DNA of 64,000 nucleotides from assembly GCA_019358985.1 (NCBI GenBank), contig JAHHIJ010000010.1, positions 62,001 to 126,000 of the forward strand. Reading direction: 5' to 3'. The notes under the pieces were generated by a model. It made no database searches. It was not told the origin of the DNA and was given only the letters and a program-made list of their open reading frames with translations. This document shows, piece by piece, positions 7,461 to 17,354 of the stretch (its first letter is position 1; every line of letters starts with the position of its first letter). Made by a program: the position numbers and the translations under genes. Source of the stretch: Tolypothrix brevis GSE-NOS-MK-07-07A (GTDB taxonomy: Bacteria > Cyanobacteriota > Cyanobacteriia > Cyanobacteriales > Nostocaceae).

Positions 7461-9668
7461 ATGCTGAAGTCAGAAAAATATCCTCACCCTTTGTCACAAG
7501 CGAATAAGACACAGTTAAATGATGTTGAAGAAGGTGGATTGAACTTGGGTCAAGTTGGATCTGCTCTGCGTCGTCGAGCATTTTTGATTGTTGGTTTAAC
7601 AGCCATAGTCGCAACCGGAGCGGTGTTGAAGGCAGAACATGATCCTCCAGCGTATCAAGGCGAATTTGAGATTTTAACCAAGCCTTTGACTGGTGAGAAT
7701 AAGGCTCTAGCCGATGTTCCTCAAACTCTGGGTTCCCAACCGAAGATAGCAGATGCGCAGACAACAAAAACCACGATCGCAGTTTTACAAAGTCGTAAAG
7801 TCCTAGCTCCCATTGTCGAAGAGCTTCAGGCTAAATATCCAAAGCTCACTTACGAGAAACTGATTAAGAACTTAACTATTGAACCCGAGCAGGAAAGTAT
7901 TTTACAAGTCCAATATCTAAATGCAGATGAAAAGCAAGTTATCGATGTTTCCCAAGCACTTGCTAAAACTTTTTTGCAGCATAGTTTGGCAGAGCGTCAA
8001 GCAGACGTAGCTCAGGCAATTAAGTTCGTTAAGCAAGAAAAACTGCCCATAGAGCGACGGGTTATATCATGGCAAAATCAACTGGGAAACCTGCGACTGC
8101 AAAATAACTTAATTGACCCGACCCAGAAAGCTGGAGAGCTATCTACTCATATTACGACTTTGACGCAACAGCAACTCGAGAATCGGGTGCAGCTAGCACA
8201 AATGGTATCTAAGTATCAGGTTTTGCAAACAGAGTTAGCGCGACGATCGGGTGAGAGGGCTGGTAATTTAGTGCTGAGTGAAAATCCTCGCTACCAAAAG
8301 ATACTCGATCAGATCCAGGAAGTAGATGTTGAGATTAAAAAACAATCCGCCAAATTTACGGATTTTAACCCTACCATCGGGACTTTACAGGATAGAAAAG
8401 ACAACTTACTCCCATTGCTTTTAGCGGAAGAAGACCGGGTTCAGAGAGATTTTCAAAGCCGCATCCAGGAACTGCAAGCTAGAGATAGAGAATTGGGTGT
8501 AAAAATCAATAATTTAAATAATTCCGTCAAGAATTTGGCAATTATTACCCGTAATTACGATAACATTCAGCGGGAATTACAAGTTGCCACTCAAGGTCTG
8601 ACTCAATTTACAACCAAAGAACAAGCATTGCAGCTCGAAAAAGCCCAAAAGCAACAACCTTGGCAGTTACTCGATCCTAAACTCACGAAAGTGACTGAAC
8701 CTGATGCTGTTTCAGAAAGTGCTAGGAAAAACTTGGCATTGGGGGGAATGTTAGGTTTGCTGTTGGGCGTAGGGGCAGCTTTAGTTGTAGATAAACTCAG
8801 TAATGTCTTTTATACCTCTAAGGATCTCAAAGAAGCTACTAGACTGCCCTTATTAGGTGTAGTTCCCTTAAGAAAAGAACTAGCACTGACAACTAAAGAA
8901 AATGCACCTAAAGGAGTACAACCAGTAAGTAGCATTTCCTTTTTTGAGGTGTTTCGTTCTCTCTACACAAATATTCTTCTTTTGGGTTCGGATACGCCAA
9001 TTCGCTCTCTAGTAATCAGTTCGGCAGCACAGGGGGACGGTAAATCTACTGTGGCTATACAGTTAGCCCAGGCAGCAGCAGCGATGGGGCAACGAGTATT
9101 ATTAGTGGATGCGAATCTACGTTGTCCGACTTTGCACAATCGAGTCGGGCTGATGAATATTCAGGGATTGACTGATGTGATTTCCCAGGATTTAGAGTGG
9201 AGTAATGTAATTGAGCGATCGCCTTTAGAAGAAAATCTCTTTGTCATGAGTGCCGGTCCGGTTCCACCAGACTCGGTAAGGTTACTTGCATCTGGAAAAA
9301 TGCAAGATTTAATGGACGATCTGCAAGCCAGTTTTGATTTGGTAATCTATGACACACCCCCAGTTTTGGGCTTTGCTGATGCCTATTTACTAGCGGCTAA
9401 TACCAATGGTATGGTGCTAGTTGCTGGTTTAGGTAAGCTCAAACGTACTGTACTTCAACAAGCATTAGAAGAGATTCAAGTTTCTGGCACTGTCATTTTA
9501 GGGTTAATCGCTAATAAATCTAAAGATTCCACACCATCGTCTTATACCCACTATCAGCAGTATTACAGACAGAGCGTGAGTGCTGAACGAGTTGGTGTCG
9601 ATACAGATGACGACACCGCTAATTCCGCATCAACCTCTGCTTCAATGTCAAACAGAAAACGACGTTAA
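7461..9668 (+). CDS. Wzc/ExoP-like polysaccharide co-polymerase with tyrosine autokinase domain
   Basis: This 735-residue protein has the layout of bacterial tyrosine kinases that control exopolysaccharide chain length and export. A first membrane segment lies at about residues 38-56. A long periplasmic region with coiled-coil helices (about 165-400) follows, then a Gly-rich second membrane segment at about 425-447, then the cytoplasmic BY-kinase. The kinase shows Walker A SAAQGDGKST (about 518-527), Walker A' VLLVDANLRCP and Walker B LVIYDTPP (about 627-634). A C-terminal tyrosine cluster (YTHYQQYY, about 694-702) is the likely autophosphorylation site. No glycosyltransferase genes lie beside it here, so the polymer is unknown. 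A role in exopolysaccharide or sheath formation is inferred from the family. Confidence 0.9.
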   Translation: MLKSEKYPHPLSQANKTQLNDVEEGGLNLGQVGSALRRRAFLIVGLTAIVATGAVLKAEHDPPAYQGEFEILTKPLTGENKALADVPQTLGSQPKIADAQTTKTTIAVLQSRKVLAPIVEELQAKYPKLTYEKLIKNLTIEPEQESILQVQYLNADEKQVIDVSQALAKTFLQHSLAERQADVAQAIKFVKQEKLPIERRVISWQNQLGNLRLQNNLIDPTQKAGELSTHITTLTQQQLENRVQLAQMVSKYQVLQTELARRSGERAGNLVLSENPRYQKILDQIQEVDVEIKKQSAKFTDFNPTIGTLQDRKDNLLPLLLAEEDRVQRDFQSRIQELQARDRELGVKINNLNNSVKNLAIITRNYDNIQRELQVATQGLTQFTTKEQALQLEKAQKQQPWQLLDPKLTKVTEPDAVSESARKNLALGGMLGLLLGVGAALVVDKLSNVFYTSKDLKEATRLPLLGVVPLRKELALTTKENAPKGVQPVSSISFFEVFRSLYTNILLLGSDTPIRSLVISSAAQGDGKSTVAIQLAQAAAAMGQRVLLVDANLRCPTLHNRVGLMNIQGLTDVISQDLEWSNVIERSPLEENLFVMSAGPVPPDSVRLLASGKMQDLMDDLQASFDLVIYDTPPVLGFADAYLLAANTNGMVLVAGLGKLKRTVLQQALEEIQVSGTVILGLIANKSKDSTPSSYTHYQQYYRQSVSAERVGVDTDDDTANSASTSASMSNRKRR

Positions 9669-9700
9669 AATGGGCATGGGGCAATTTGAGGAGGGGGAAA

Positions 9701-9760
9701 GGGGAGGCAGTGCGTTGCGCGGGTTAAGCGCGTTGTAGCAACTGCCGTGAAAGGGAAAGG
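9701..9760 (-). repeat. Dispersed GC-rich repeat shared with 55107-55169
   Basis: Read on the minus strand, this holds CACGGCAGTTGCTACAACG, a variable GC-rich palindromic centre, and GCAACGCACTGCCTCCCC. The same arms with a different centre occur on the plus strand at 55107-55169. It is an intergenic repeat with no coding role seen. Confidence 0.6.
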
Positions 9761-9851
9761 GGGAAAAATATTCCCTTTTGGATTTCAATAACTCTTTATT
9801 TCCATACCTTTACCCTTTAACCTTTGACCCAAATTAAAATTGCCCCAGTCC

Positions 9852-10331
9852 TTATTTTTCCGGCGATTTGAGAGCCTGATCGAGAACTTGCCTTGCTTGT
9901 TCTGCTTTAGTTCGGGCTTCTTGATAACGCATATTAGCTTGGGCAAAATTTTTCAGAACTTTAAAACCTTCCTTGAGACGGGTAATTTCCTCCTCAGTGA
10001 CTGACTGATCGCTAAAGAGGACATCAACTGCTTTGCGAATTTCCAATGCTTCAGCGCGAGAATCTTGAACTTTGAGTTTGAGTGTAGCAAGATTGCTCAA
10101 AACTTGGACAGCTTGTGTAATTGCATCCTCGGCACTACCAGTGTCAATTGATGCTTCTTTCACCTCAATTAATTGTTGAGCACCAAACCCCTCTTCTAAT
10201 TCCGTAGGTAGGTTGCCTGCTTCCATCAGTTCCATCAGTTGATCCATCGCTTTTTCACGGGCTTTAGCTGAATCTTTACCGGGAACAGTGAGAATAATTT
10301 CTGGGCTTTGAGCGAGAGTGTACTGAACCAT
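9852..10331 (-). CDS. Conserved cyanobacterial hypothetical protein, helical
   Basis: This 159-residue protein starts at the ATG giving MVQYTLAQSPEIILTV. An upstream in-frame ATG at 10376 would add 15 residues of unlikely composition, so the inner start is preferred. The first part forms a short strand motif ending in PGKD. The rest is predicted mostly alpha-helical and charged (KAREKAMDQLMELMEAG, QEARTKAEQARQVLDQ), compatible with a coiled coil. There is no signal peptide or membrane segment. I recognise it only as a type of protein common in cyanobacteria, without known function. It is transcribed divergently from the membrane protein gene at 10538. Confidence 0.75.
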   Translation of the reverse strand: MVQYTLAQSPEIILTVPGKDSAKAREKAMDQLMELMEAGNLPTELEEGFGAQQLIEVKEASIDTGSAEDAITQAVQVLSNLATLKLKVQDSRAEALEIRKAVDVLFSDQSVTEEEITRLKEGFKVLKNFAQANMRYQEARTKAEQARQVLDQALKSPEK

Positions 10332-10537
10332 ATCTAAGCAAAAAAGTTGCTGGTTAACCAAGCCTAGGCAAATCATTGTAACATGAAGTCAGTAACAATA
10401 CGTTAATTAAAAATTTCCAAAATAATTTTAGATTTTGTACTCAAGTTGAGGCGATCGCCCCGCAGAGTTTACAAAGGAACAAAAATAAAACTTTATACTA
10501 AAAAAGGGAGAATAAATTTTCATAGGAGGGAAGAGCA

Positions 10538-11812
10538 ATGGCTCCCAATCCCACCATTATGCAAGCTGTGGAACAATTGGGCTACCGTGTCACCCTTGGT
10601 GATGTGGCAACCCAGGCAGGATTGAATGTTGCGGAGGCGAATCAGGGCTTATTAGCTTTTGCAAGTGAAACTGGCGCACATTTGCAGGTAGCAGAAACAG
10701 GTGATATTGTTTACCTGTTTCCAAAACACTTTCGGGTAATTTTACGGAACAAGTATTGGCAGTTGCGATTGCAGGAATGGTGGAAAAAGGTCTGGAGTAT
10801 CCTATTTTACCTAATTCGCATTTCCTTTGCAATTTTCTTAATTGCTTCCATCGCCTTAATAGCGATCGCCACGATCATCATTATTACTGCGATCAACTCA
10901 GATCGCGACAGTAACGGTGGAGGTAATTCTAACAGTCATGGCGGCGGTTGGGGCTTTTTCTATTTTCCCGATTTATTCTGGTATTTTAGCCCAGATTATC
11001 GCACTCACTACCAAGAACGGCGGCGAGCGAAAAGCGATCTAAATTTCTTTGAAGCTGTTTTTTCATTTTTGTTTGGTGATGGCAATCCTAACACCAAATT
11101 AGAAGAACGCCGCTGGCGAGAAATTGGAAGTGTAATTCGCAACAACCGTGGTGCAGTGGTAGCTGAACAAATTTCTCCCTATCTAGATAATATCGGTGAG
11201 AAATATCAACAAGAATACGAAGACTATATGTTGCCTGTTCTCACTCGCTTTAATGGGCAACCAGCAGTAAGTCCTCAAGGGGAGATTGTCTATTACTTCC
11301 CAGAGTTGCAGGTGAGTGCTGCAAAAAAACGTCCTCAGTCGGAATCGGTTTATCTGGAGGAATTTCCTTGGCGTTTTAGTGCGGCAAGTTCCGGACAAAT
11401 TCTGCTCAGTGCTGGGTTGGGTGGAGTAAATTTGGTTGGTGCTTTGGTGTTGGGAAGTTTGTTGCGAGGTGGTATTGTTGCTGCAAAACTGGGTGGACTT
11501 GTCGCTTTTGTCCAAGGAATTTACTGGTTGCTTTTGGCTTACGGAATCGGTTTCTTGGGGATACCGATCGCGCGTTATTTTTGGATTCAATGGCGCAATC
11601 GTCAAATTATCGCACGTAACCGCGATCGCCTTGAGCGTGCCAGACTATTAGTAAGCGACAAAGATGCTTCTTTACAAGATAAAATCGACTATGCCCACCA
11701 GTTTGCGGCTGAAAAAGTCATTGGACATGAAGATTTAGCATACACCACAGAAACTGACTTATTAGAACAAGAGGATGCTGAATGGCAAAGGCGTCTTGAG
11801 GAGGGGAGTTAG
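10538..11812 (+). CDS. Conserved cyanobacterial membrane protein of unknown function
   Basis: The 424-residue protein begins with a winged-helix-like repeat (about residues 1-70, LGYRVTLGDVATQAGLNVAEANQGLL, ending DIVYLFP). One long hydrophobic segment follows at about residues 85-118, then a Gly/Asn/Ser/His-rich loop. A second copy of the N-terminal fold appears near residues 220-260 (GAVVAEQISPYL to GEIVYYFPELQ). Two further membrane segments lie around 285-345. The paired HTH-like modules on either side of a membrane anchor are visible directly. The start ATG at 10538 follows a GGAGG ribosome-binding site. The biochemical role is unknown. Confidence 0.8.
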   Translation: MAPNPTIMQAVEQLGYRVTLGDVATQAGLNVAEANQGLLAFASETGAHLQVAETGDIVYLFPKHFRVILRNKYWQLRLQEWWKKVWSILFYLIRISFAIFLIASIALIAIATIIIITAINSDRDSNGGGNSNSHGGGWGFFYFPDLFWYFSPDYRTHYQERRRAKSDLNFFEAVFSFLFGDGNPNTKLEERRWREIGSVIRNNRGAVVAEQISPYLDNIGEKYQQEYEDYMLPVLTRFNGQPAVSPQGEIVYYFPELQVSAAKKRPQSESVYLEEFPWRFSAASSGQILLSAGLGGVNLVGALVLGSLLRGGIVAAKLGGLVAFVQGIYWLLLAYGIGFLGIPIARYFWIQWRNRQIIARNRDRLERARLLVSDKDASLQDKIDYAHQFAAEKVIGHEDLAYTTETDLLEQEDAEWQRRLEEGS

Positions 11813-11833
11813 TGGTTGGTATTCTTTAACCAC

Positions 11834-12055
11834 AGGACTTACGCAAGCGTCACAAAATACAGCAGATTGCGTTGTCATGAAATACATGTAGAGACGTAGC
11901 AATGCTACGTCTGTATAGGGTTTTGGGTTTTACGTATGTACCTCATCTACCCGAAATTTGCTGTAATGTCAATTGGCACATATATGAGGAGAGGGGTTTT
12001 ATATATGTACTTCATTTACCTCAAATCTGCTGTATGTGCCAGTTGCGTAAGTCCT
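11834..12055. mobile_element. Nested MITE, copy A (AGGACTTACGCAA ends)
   Basis: The ends AGGACTTACGCAA (11834) and TTGCGTAAGTCCT (to 12055) are perfect inverted repeats. Inside lies a second palindromic element with ATACAGCAGATT-type ends (11857-11965, plus a further end at about 12034). Inside that sits a GTAGAGACG palindrome (about 11889-11915). This is the only long copy; the other four in the window are 92-93 bp. It fills the gap between two converging genes. Confidence 0.75.
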
Positions 12056-12059
12056 ATAG

Positions 12060-13625
12060 TTAGTTATTAATTAGCCCTGAATATTCCCCGCTATAGTTTG
12101 TAAATTCATTCTTTGATCTGCGAATCTTAGATAGACGAATTTGCCAGTCGGAAACCTGCTCGTAGGTAAGGTGATGAGTATTGCAAGTCGGTGTCCATAG
12201 CCCTCCCCAAACACAGGAGTCTTCAAACTGCAACAGACCTAACTTACGTAAGTTGTGGGATTGGGGAGTTCCTGGCAAGGGGGCTATGCTATACACAGCA
12301 ATCTGAAATTCCAATTCCGGGTTAATCTCTACCAGTTCATCCACGAGTCCTGATATCGCTTCCTCAAGACGTAACAAGCTATCATCGTCATCATCTGGTA
12401 GTCCGATAATAATGCCATAAGCAATAACAGGTATGCCAGTTCTGACGACAGATTTCATCAACGTACAATGCTCTTGCCACGGCAACAACTTGCTGTATGA
12501 TTCTCGCCCAAAAACGGGACGTTCAGCAGGGATATAAGCTAAAGGACAACCGACTTTGCCATCCCAGCCAAATAGTGCTTGAATAACTTCCTCGTCAGGG
12601 CTGAGATCGGTATTGTCGTAGTTGCGTCCATGTCCCACCGTGGCTTTCCGCAGTTCTAAACCATTAGGCCACATCAGAGATATTCCCATCTCCCGCGCCC
12701 CATTGGTAATTTCGAGGATCTCTTCTCGCCCCCCAGGGAAGAGTCCACGAGCGAGGAATTGATCGGAACCGATATTGATCGAACGAGCGCCCGCTTCTTT
12801 CTGAATAGCCAGCCATTTGAGGGCGGTTTTTGGGGTCATTCTGCGATAGCCAGTGCCGTAGGTGGGTGTCATGCAAAAATCGCAGGTGCGATCGCAACCA
12901 ATGTCAGCCACTAACGAACCAATCGGCACAACTCCCTGTACATTTGGTAGTACCCCTAAACATTCTTTAGCCACCTCCACAGAGGGTAGAGTCCAATCTT
13001 CTGGACTTTTAGCTTTAGTCTTCCTGGCAAATTGTCTACCATCTGCGAGAATTACCCCCGTCAGTTCTTCCCGTGGGGTTTTTCCGAGTACATAGTCGAG
13101 AATAGCCCAATTAGCTGCACCGGATTTATCCTGAACTACTGCTGCTGCTCCAGCCTGTAAGTAGTGTTGCGGTTCTGCCACAGCATCAGATCCCCCAACA
13201 ATAATGGGACGACCACCTTTGGCAAGATGCTCAACAATCATACAGCTTACTTGACGGTCTTGGGAGAAATTAACTGTAATTCCCCAGGCATCATAAGCGT
13301 GAGGATCGAGAGCGAAAATTTCGCCACCTACATAAGTTTTCCGCAAGGTCATCCCTTTCCAGAAAATCTGCCCAAATTCTTGACTATAATCCCCATCTCT
13401 AAGGTTGACCAATCGCGCATCAAATCCCCCTGCTTGCAAGTCAGCGATCAAAACTTGCTTGCTGATTAAAGAACGATGTCTATATAAAGAAGTCCAATTA
13501 TTGCCTTCTGCATCGTATAGTCCCGTTGCTGGAACTTCAATCAATCCAATTGTTGGATACTTGTTAGATACCATATTCGAGGGTGTCGAATGTGGGATAA
13601 GAGCAGGGGCTTTTTGATGCACCAT
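12060..13625 (-). CDS. Radical SAM protein with N-terminal cobalamin-binding-like domain
   Basis: The 521-residue protein has the radical SAM cluster motif C244-DRT-C248-DF-C251 (CX3CX2C), which binds a 4Fe-4S cluster for reductive cleavage of SAM. Upstream, residues about 25-180 resemble a B12-binding Rossmann domain (GGRPIIVGGSDAVAEP). I do not see the DxHxxG cobalamin-ligand motif, so cobalamin may bind base-off or not at all. The C-terminal part includes GIIIGLPDDDDDSL, a typical radical SAM beta-strand region. Such proteins are widespread in cyanobacteria; the substrate is not known to me. A second in-frame ATG at 13574 (MVSNKYPTIGLIEVPATG) may be the true start. Confidence 0.8.
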   Translation of the reverse strand: MVHQKAPALIPHSTPSNMVSNKYPTIGLIEVPATGLYDAEGNNWTSLYRHRSLISKQVLIADLQAGGFDARLVNLRDGDYSQEFGQIFWKGMTLRKTYVGGEIFALDPHAYDAWGITVNFSQDRQVSCMIVEHLAKGGRPIIVGGSDAVAEPQHYLQAGAAAVVQDKSGAANWAILDYVLGKTPREELTGVILADGRQFARKTKAKSPEDWTLPSVEVAKECLGVLPNVQGVVPIGSLVADIGCDRTCDFCMTPTYGTGYRRMTPKTALKWLAIQKEAGARSINIGSDQFLARGLFPGGREEILEITNGAREMGISLMWPNGLELRKATVGHGRNYDNTDLSPDEEVIQALFGWDGKVGCPLAYIPAERPVFGRESYSKLLPWQEHCTLMKSVVRTGIPVIAYGIIIGLPDDDDDSLLRLEEAISGLVDELVEINPELEFQIAVYSIAPLPGTPQSHNLRKLGLLQFEDSCVWGGLWTPTCNTHHLTYEQVSDWQIRLSKIRRSKNEFTNYSGEYSGLINN

Positions 13626-14038
13626 ATTGTTTTAACGAAAATTGTATGGTCAGGGCGCAGCTATTAGCTGCGCTAGATACAATATTGCATAAATTCTGAC
13701 GAAAATTTATTACAAAAACTCTGCGTCACTCCTTTGCTCCTGTGTGTTTAAAAACGCTAGGAATTTATGCGATCCTAAGTAGGTCGGCGTGAATATTTAT
13801 CGTTGAGACAAGGCAGAAGGCAGAGGGCAGAAGGCAGAAGGGAAGAGGCTTTCAGGTAAGTTTACTTTTCGTTACATACTTCGGTTTTTTTGCGCCTTTC
13901 TACTTATACTAAATCCTGAACCACTATCAACTAACCACTAGACATCTGGTAAAAATTAAATATGCGTTATCCAGAACCCTTGTAGAGACGTAGCAGTGCT
14001 ACGTCTCTACATTTATTTTCACGACGTTTGTCTACTAA
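13626..14038. other. Intergenic region with short repeats
   Basis: No gene is seen. A short purine-rich repeat (AGGCAGAAGGCAGAGGGC type) lies at about 13808-13842. The right half (about 13940-14037) looks like a small element bounded by AGACATCTGG and inner GTTTGTCTACT. A GTAGAGACG palindrome lies at 13981-14010. Confidence 0.5.
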
Positions 14039-15184
14039 CTACTTCGCTCGAATTGGGGTTAGGGCTACACCTTGATAATAATGCCCCAAAATTTGTAGAT
14101 GGTTTGCTCCTCGCCGAGCTAAATTATACGCACCCCATTGACTCATCCCTAAAGCATGACCGTAGCCGAGTCCTTGGAGTACAAAACTACCACCTGTTCC
14201 CTTGCTGACTCGAAAGCGAGTACTTTTCAGTTTTAGTGCTGTACGTACTTCTTCGCCTTGTAATACTTTAGTACCTTTGTCGCCGACAATTTTTAAGGTT
14301 TTAACGCTGCCGAAGGGGGAAAACGCCTCTGTAAGCATATCTTTGACATTGCCCACAGAAGGAATCATGGCACTGATTTCGTTACTAGATAAGGTTTTGA
14401 CCCAACTACACTCGCTAATATTTTGGTCGAAGTCTTGAACTGCACGCAGATAAGGCAGGGTGTTTCCCCAAACATCTTCAACGTTTTCGGTGTGTCCGCC
14501 AGAACAAGCGTGAAAAACTGAAAGAATAATTTGATTTCTATAAGTTAATACTTGTCCGGCTGTGGCATCGACTGCTTTATAAATACCACCGGATTCACTA
14601 ATTACGCCTTTGTAAATTTGCCAGCGATCTGGGGTATCGCCGACATCGTAAATGGGATTGCTGCGCTGTTTTTGGCGTTCGTAGAGGGCATAGGTACGAG
14701 CTGCGATCGCCTGTGCTTGTAGCGCTTCTTGGGGCCATCTGGCATCCATTTCGCCACCGATGACGCTGTAGAGGTATTCTTCGATATCAACCCAGTTAAC
14801 AGCGGTTACGCCTTTGTCTGTGGGAATAACCAGAGTTCTGCCTCGATACCAGCGTGAGCCTATATAAACGAAACCCTTCCCTGTTGGCTCAATCCAAAAT
14901 AAACCAGATCGCCATCTATCCAAAGCAACTCCCCCAGGAATCGCTTGAGCATAATAGGAACTCATAGACGGTAATTGTCCTAAAGTGCGACCAGAACCAT
15001 CTTTCACGATGGCTGTTGTGGAACTGCCAACTTTTACCTGATTCACGCCTCTTTCAATTGCTACACGCAATATTACAGATGCTTGAGCTGGTGCAACCAA
15101 AACAATCCAAAAAAGAATGCCTATCCACCAATAGCGGACTTGAATCTGGGAAAATAAAGAGCCTAATAACAGTTGAAACTTCAT
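14039..15184 (-). CDS. SpoIID/LytB-domain protein (cell-wall amidase enhancer / lytic transglycosylase-like)
   Basis: This 381-residue protein has an N-terminal signal sequence or anchor (about residues 18-35, IGILFWIVLVAPAQAS). The SpoIID/LytB domain follows, recognisable from VDIEEYLYSVIGGEM, then AQAIAARTYAL, then HACSGGHTENVEDVWG and, near the C-terminus, GYGHALGMSQWGA. In Bacillus SpoIID cleaves glycan strands; in cyanobacteria related proteins act at the cell wall or septum. An exported role in peptidoglycan remodelling is inferred from the family. It faces tpiA divergently across a long intergenic region. Length and motifs are complete. Confidence 0.88.
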   Translation of the reverse strand: MKFQLLLGSLFSQIQVRYWWIGILFWIVLVAPAQASVILRVAIERGVNQVKVGSSTTAIVKDGSGRTLGQLPSMSSYYAQAIPGGVALDRWRSGLFWIEPTGKGFVYIGSRWYRGRTLVIPTDKGVTAVNWVDIEEYLYSVIGGEMDARWPQEALQAQAIAARTYALYERQKQRSNPIYDVGDTPDRWQIYKGVISESGGIYKAVDATAGQVLTYRNQIILSVFHACSGGHTENVEDVWGNTLPYLRAVQDFDQNISECSWVKTLSSNEISAMIPSVGNVKDMLTEAFSPFGSVKTLKIVGDKGTKVLQGEEVRTALKLKSTRFRVSKGTGGSFVLQGLGYGHALGMSQWGAYNLARRGANHLQILGHYYQGVALTPIRAK

Positions 15185-15621
15185 GCTGGTAACTTATTCA
15201 CATTTATATACGTTTACGCTTCTGGTTTACAGTAATTTTCCGGAGATTGCATCGCCACCTCACTAAAATAATATAGATGGTGTGAATTTTGATGACTTGA
15301 CACAAGTATTTAATTGCTGGGCAAACTAGTTTCGAGCAAACACAAATTCGTAGTGAGCGGTTTACCGCTCGTCGAGTCGCGATTTTAACGGCTGAAGCCG
15401 TTACTACGTTAAGGAGTATTCTGCCCATAACATTCTATTACTATTTTCCTTTTTAGAATGAAGCATCCCTGCCCTTACAGGGTGAGGTTGTGATATGAAA
15501 GTTGTATAACGTGCAACCCGTATCCAAACTCGCGTCATATGCAATTTAAACACCTGTGCCATAAAGTAGTACATTGAAAAATGCATCTAGAGTCGCGTTA
15601 TTGTTCTTGACGAAATTACCT
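15185..15621. other. Intergenic region between spoIID-like gene and tpiA
   Basis: No gene is seen. It holds a small repeat (TAGTGAGCGG/CCGCTC followed by AACGGCTGAAGCCGTTACTACG, about 15350-15411). The last bases of the window repeat its first part (GTAGTGAGCGGTT). Confidence 0.4.
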
Positions 15622-16353
15622 GTGCGAAAAATAGTTATTGCCGGCAACTGGAAAATGTTCAAAACTCAGGCAGAATCCCAAGAGTTTTTACAAGGATTTA
15701 TGCCCACCTTACAAGAAACACCCGAAGAGCGAGAAGTCGTTTTATGTGTACCCTTCACTGATTTAAGCGCTTTGTCCATGAATCTGCATGGAAGTCTTGT
15801 GCAGCTAGGAGCGCAAAATGTCCACTGGGAAGAAAGCGGAGCATATACCGGTGAAATTTCCGGTCCCATGCTCACAGAAATTGGGGTACGTTATGTAATT
15901 GTCGGTCATAGCGAACGCCGACAATACTTTGGGGAAACGGATACTACCGTTAATTTGCGTCTCAAAGCTGCTCAAAAGTATGGTCTTACCCCAATTTTGT
16001 GTGTAGGTGAAACTAAGCAACAACGAGATGCAGGAGAAACCGAACTTCTGATTATGACTCAGTTAGAAAAAGACTTGGTGGATGTTGACCAAACTAATTT
16101 GGTGATTGCTTACGAACCGATTTGGGCGATCGGGACTGGTGACACTTGCGAAGCAAAAGAAGCTAATCGGGTAATTGGTTTAATTCGCAGTCAGTTGACA
16201 AATCCCAATGTTCCCATTCAATATGGCGGTTCAGTCAAGCCAAATAATATTGACGAAATTATGGCTCAACCGGAAATTGATGGTGCTTTGGTGGGAGGAG
16301 CAAGTTTAGAAGCTGCGGATTTTGCCCGAATCGTTAACTACAAAGTAATCTGA
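15622..16353 (+). CDS. tpiA: Triosephosphate isomerase
   Basis: It interconverts glyceraldehyde-3-phosphate and dihydroxyacetone phosphate in glycolysis and the Calvin cycle, in the cytosol. All signature elements are present: AGNWKMF (substrate Lys), GHSERR (catalytic His), [11 protein letters not shown] (catalytic Glu) and GGSVKPNN (phosphate loop). I chose the GTG at 15622 because it gives the family's usual [12 protein letters not shown] beginning and 243 residues. An upstream ATG at 15574 would add 16 atypical residues. folP follows about 130 bp downstream on the same strand. Confidence 0.97.
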   Translation: MRKIVIAGNWKMFKTQAESQEFLQGFMPTLQETPEEREVVLCVPFTDLSALSMNLHGSLVQLGAQNVHWEESGAYTGEISGPMLTEIGVRYVIVGHSERRQYFGETDTTVNLRLKAAQKYGLTPILCVGETKQQRDAGETELLIMTQLEKDLVDVDQTNLVIAYEPIWAIGTGDTCEAKEANRVIGLIRSQLTNPNVPIQYGGSVKPNNIDEIMAQPEIDGALVGGASLEAADFARIVNYKVI

Positions 16354-16481
16354 TGTTGCATCTTCTCGTTCCCATGCTCTGCGTGGGAATGCAAATTTGT
16401 GGGGTGCTGTCGTCTAGCTTTGATGAATGTTTTAAGCACTAAAGTCCTTAAATAAAGCACTGAAGTGCTTACTACGTGTTT

Positions 16482-17339
16482 ATGCCAAGTAATTTGATAA
16501 TTCGCGATCGCTGTTTCGATTGGGGACAGCGGACTTATCTCATGGGCGTTTTAAATGTGACGCCTGATAGCTTTAGTGATGGCGGCGATTTTAACAGCGT
16601 TACTGCGGCTTTAATACAAGCAAAAACACTGGTAGCCGCTGGTGCTGACATTATCGATATCGGTGGTCAATCGACTCGACCCGGAGCGGTGCAAATCTCT
16701 GTGGCTGAAGAGCTTGAGCGGGTGCTGCCGGTCTTGGAAGTACTCAGAAATGAAGTAGACGTGCCGATTTCTGTAGATACAACCAGAGCAGTTGTAGCAA
16801 AAGCATCAATTGAAGCTGGAGCGGATATAGTCAATGATATCTCTGGGGGCACCTTTGACTTAGAAATGTTGCCAACAGTTGCTAAATTAAACGTGCCAAT
16901 TATTCTAATGCATATCCGGGGAAACCCAGAGACAATGAATCAACTTACAGATTATCAGGATTTGATGGGGGAGATTTATGCTTTTTTAGAAAGGCAAATT
17001 GCAGCGGCAACAGCTGCGGGTATTGGCTTTGAGAAAATAATTATCGATCCTGGTATTGGCTTTGCCAAGAACTACGAGCAAAACTTAGAAATATTTCGCA
17101 GCTTGCGATCGCTTACAATACTAAACTGCCCCATCCTCGTCGGATCATCCCGTAAAAGTTTCATTGGTCGCATTTTAAATCAACCAGATGCAAAAGCACG
17201 AGTTTGGGGAACGGCAGCAGCATGTTGTGCTGCTATCTTTAATGGTGCTGATATCCTCAGAGTCCACGATGTCAAAGAAATGCGCGATGTATCCCTAGTT
17301 GCTGATGCACTTATGCGACATTCTGCACATCGTGATTAA
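16482..17339 (+). CDS. folP: Dihydropteroate synthase
   Basis: It condenses 6-hydroxymethyl-dihydropterin pyrophosphate with p-aminobenzoate in folate synthesis. Visible motifs are GVLNVTPDSFSDGG near the N-terminus, DIGGQSTRPGA, NDISGG, LMHIRGNP and, later, DPGIGFAK and GSSRKSFIG. Length (285 residues) is normal. The ATG at 16482 (MPSNLII) is preferred; a GTG two codons upstream at 16476 is possible. The gene converges with the stomatin-like gene, with only 15 bp between the stops. Confidence 0.96.
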   Translation: MPSNLIIRDRCFDWGQRTYLMGVLNVTPDSFSDGGDFNSVTAALIQAKTLVAAGADIIDIGGQSTRPGAVQISVAEELERVLPVLEVLRNEVDVPISVDTTRAVVAKASIEAGADIVNDISGGTFDLEMLPTVAKLNVPIILMHIRGNPETMNQLTDYQDLMGEIYAFLERQIAAATAAGIGFEKIIIDPGIGFAKNYEQNLEIFRSLRSLTILNCPILVGSSRKSFIGRILNQPDAKARVWGTAAACCAAIFNGADILRVHDVKEMRDVSLVADALMRHSAHRD

Positions 17340-17354
17340 ATCTTTGACTTGAGA

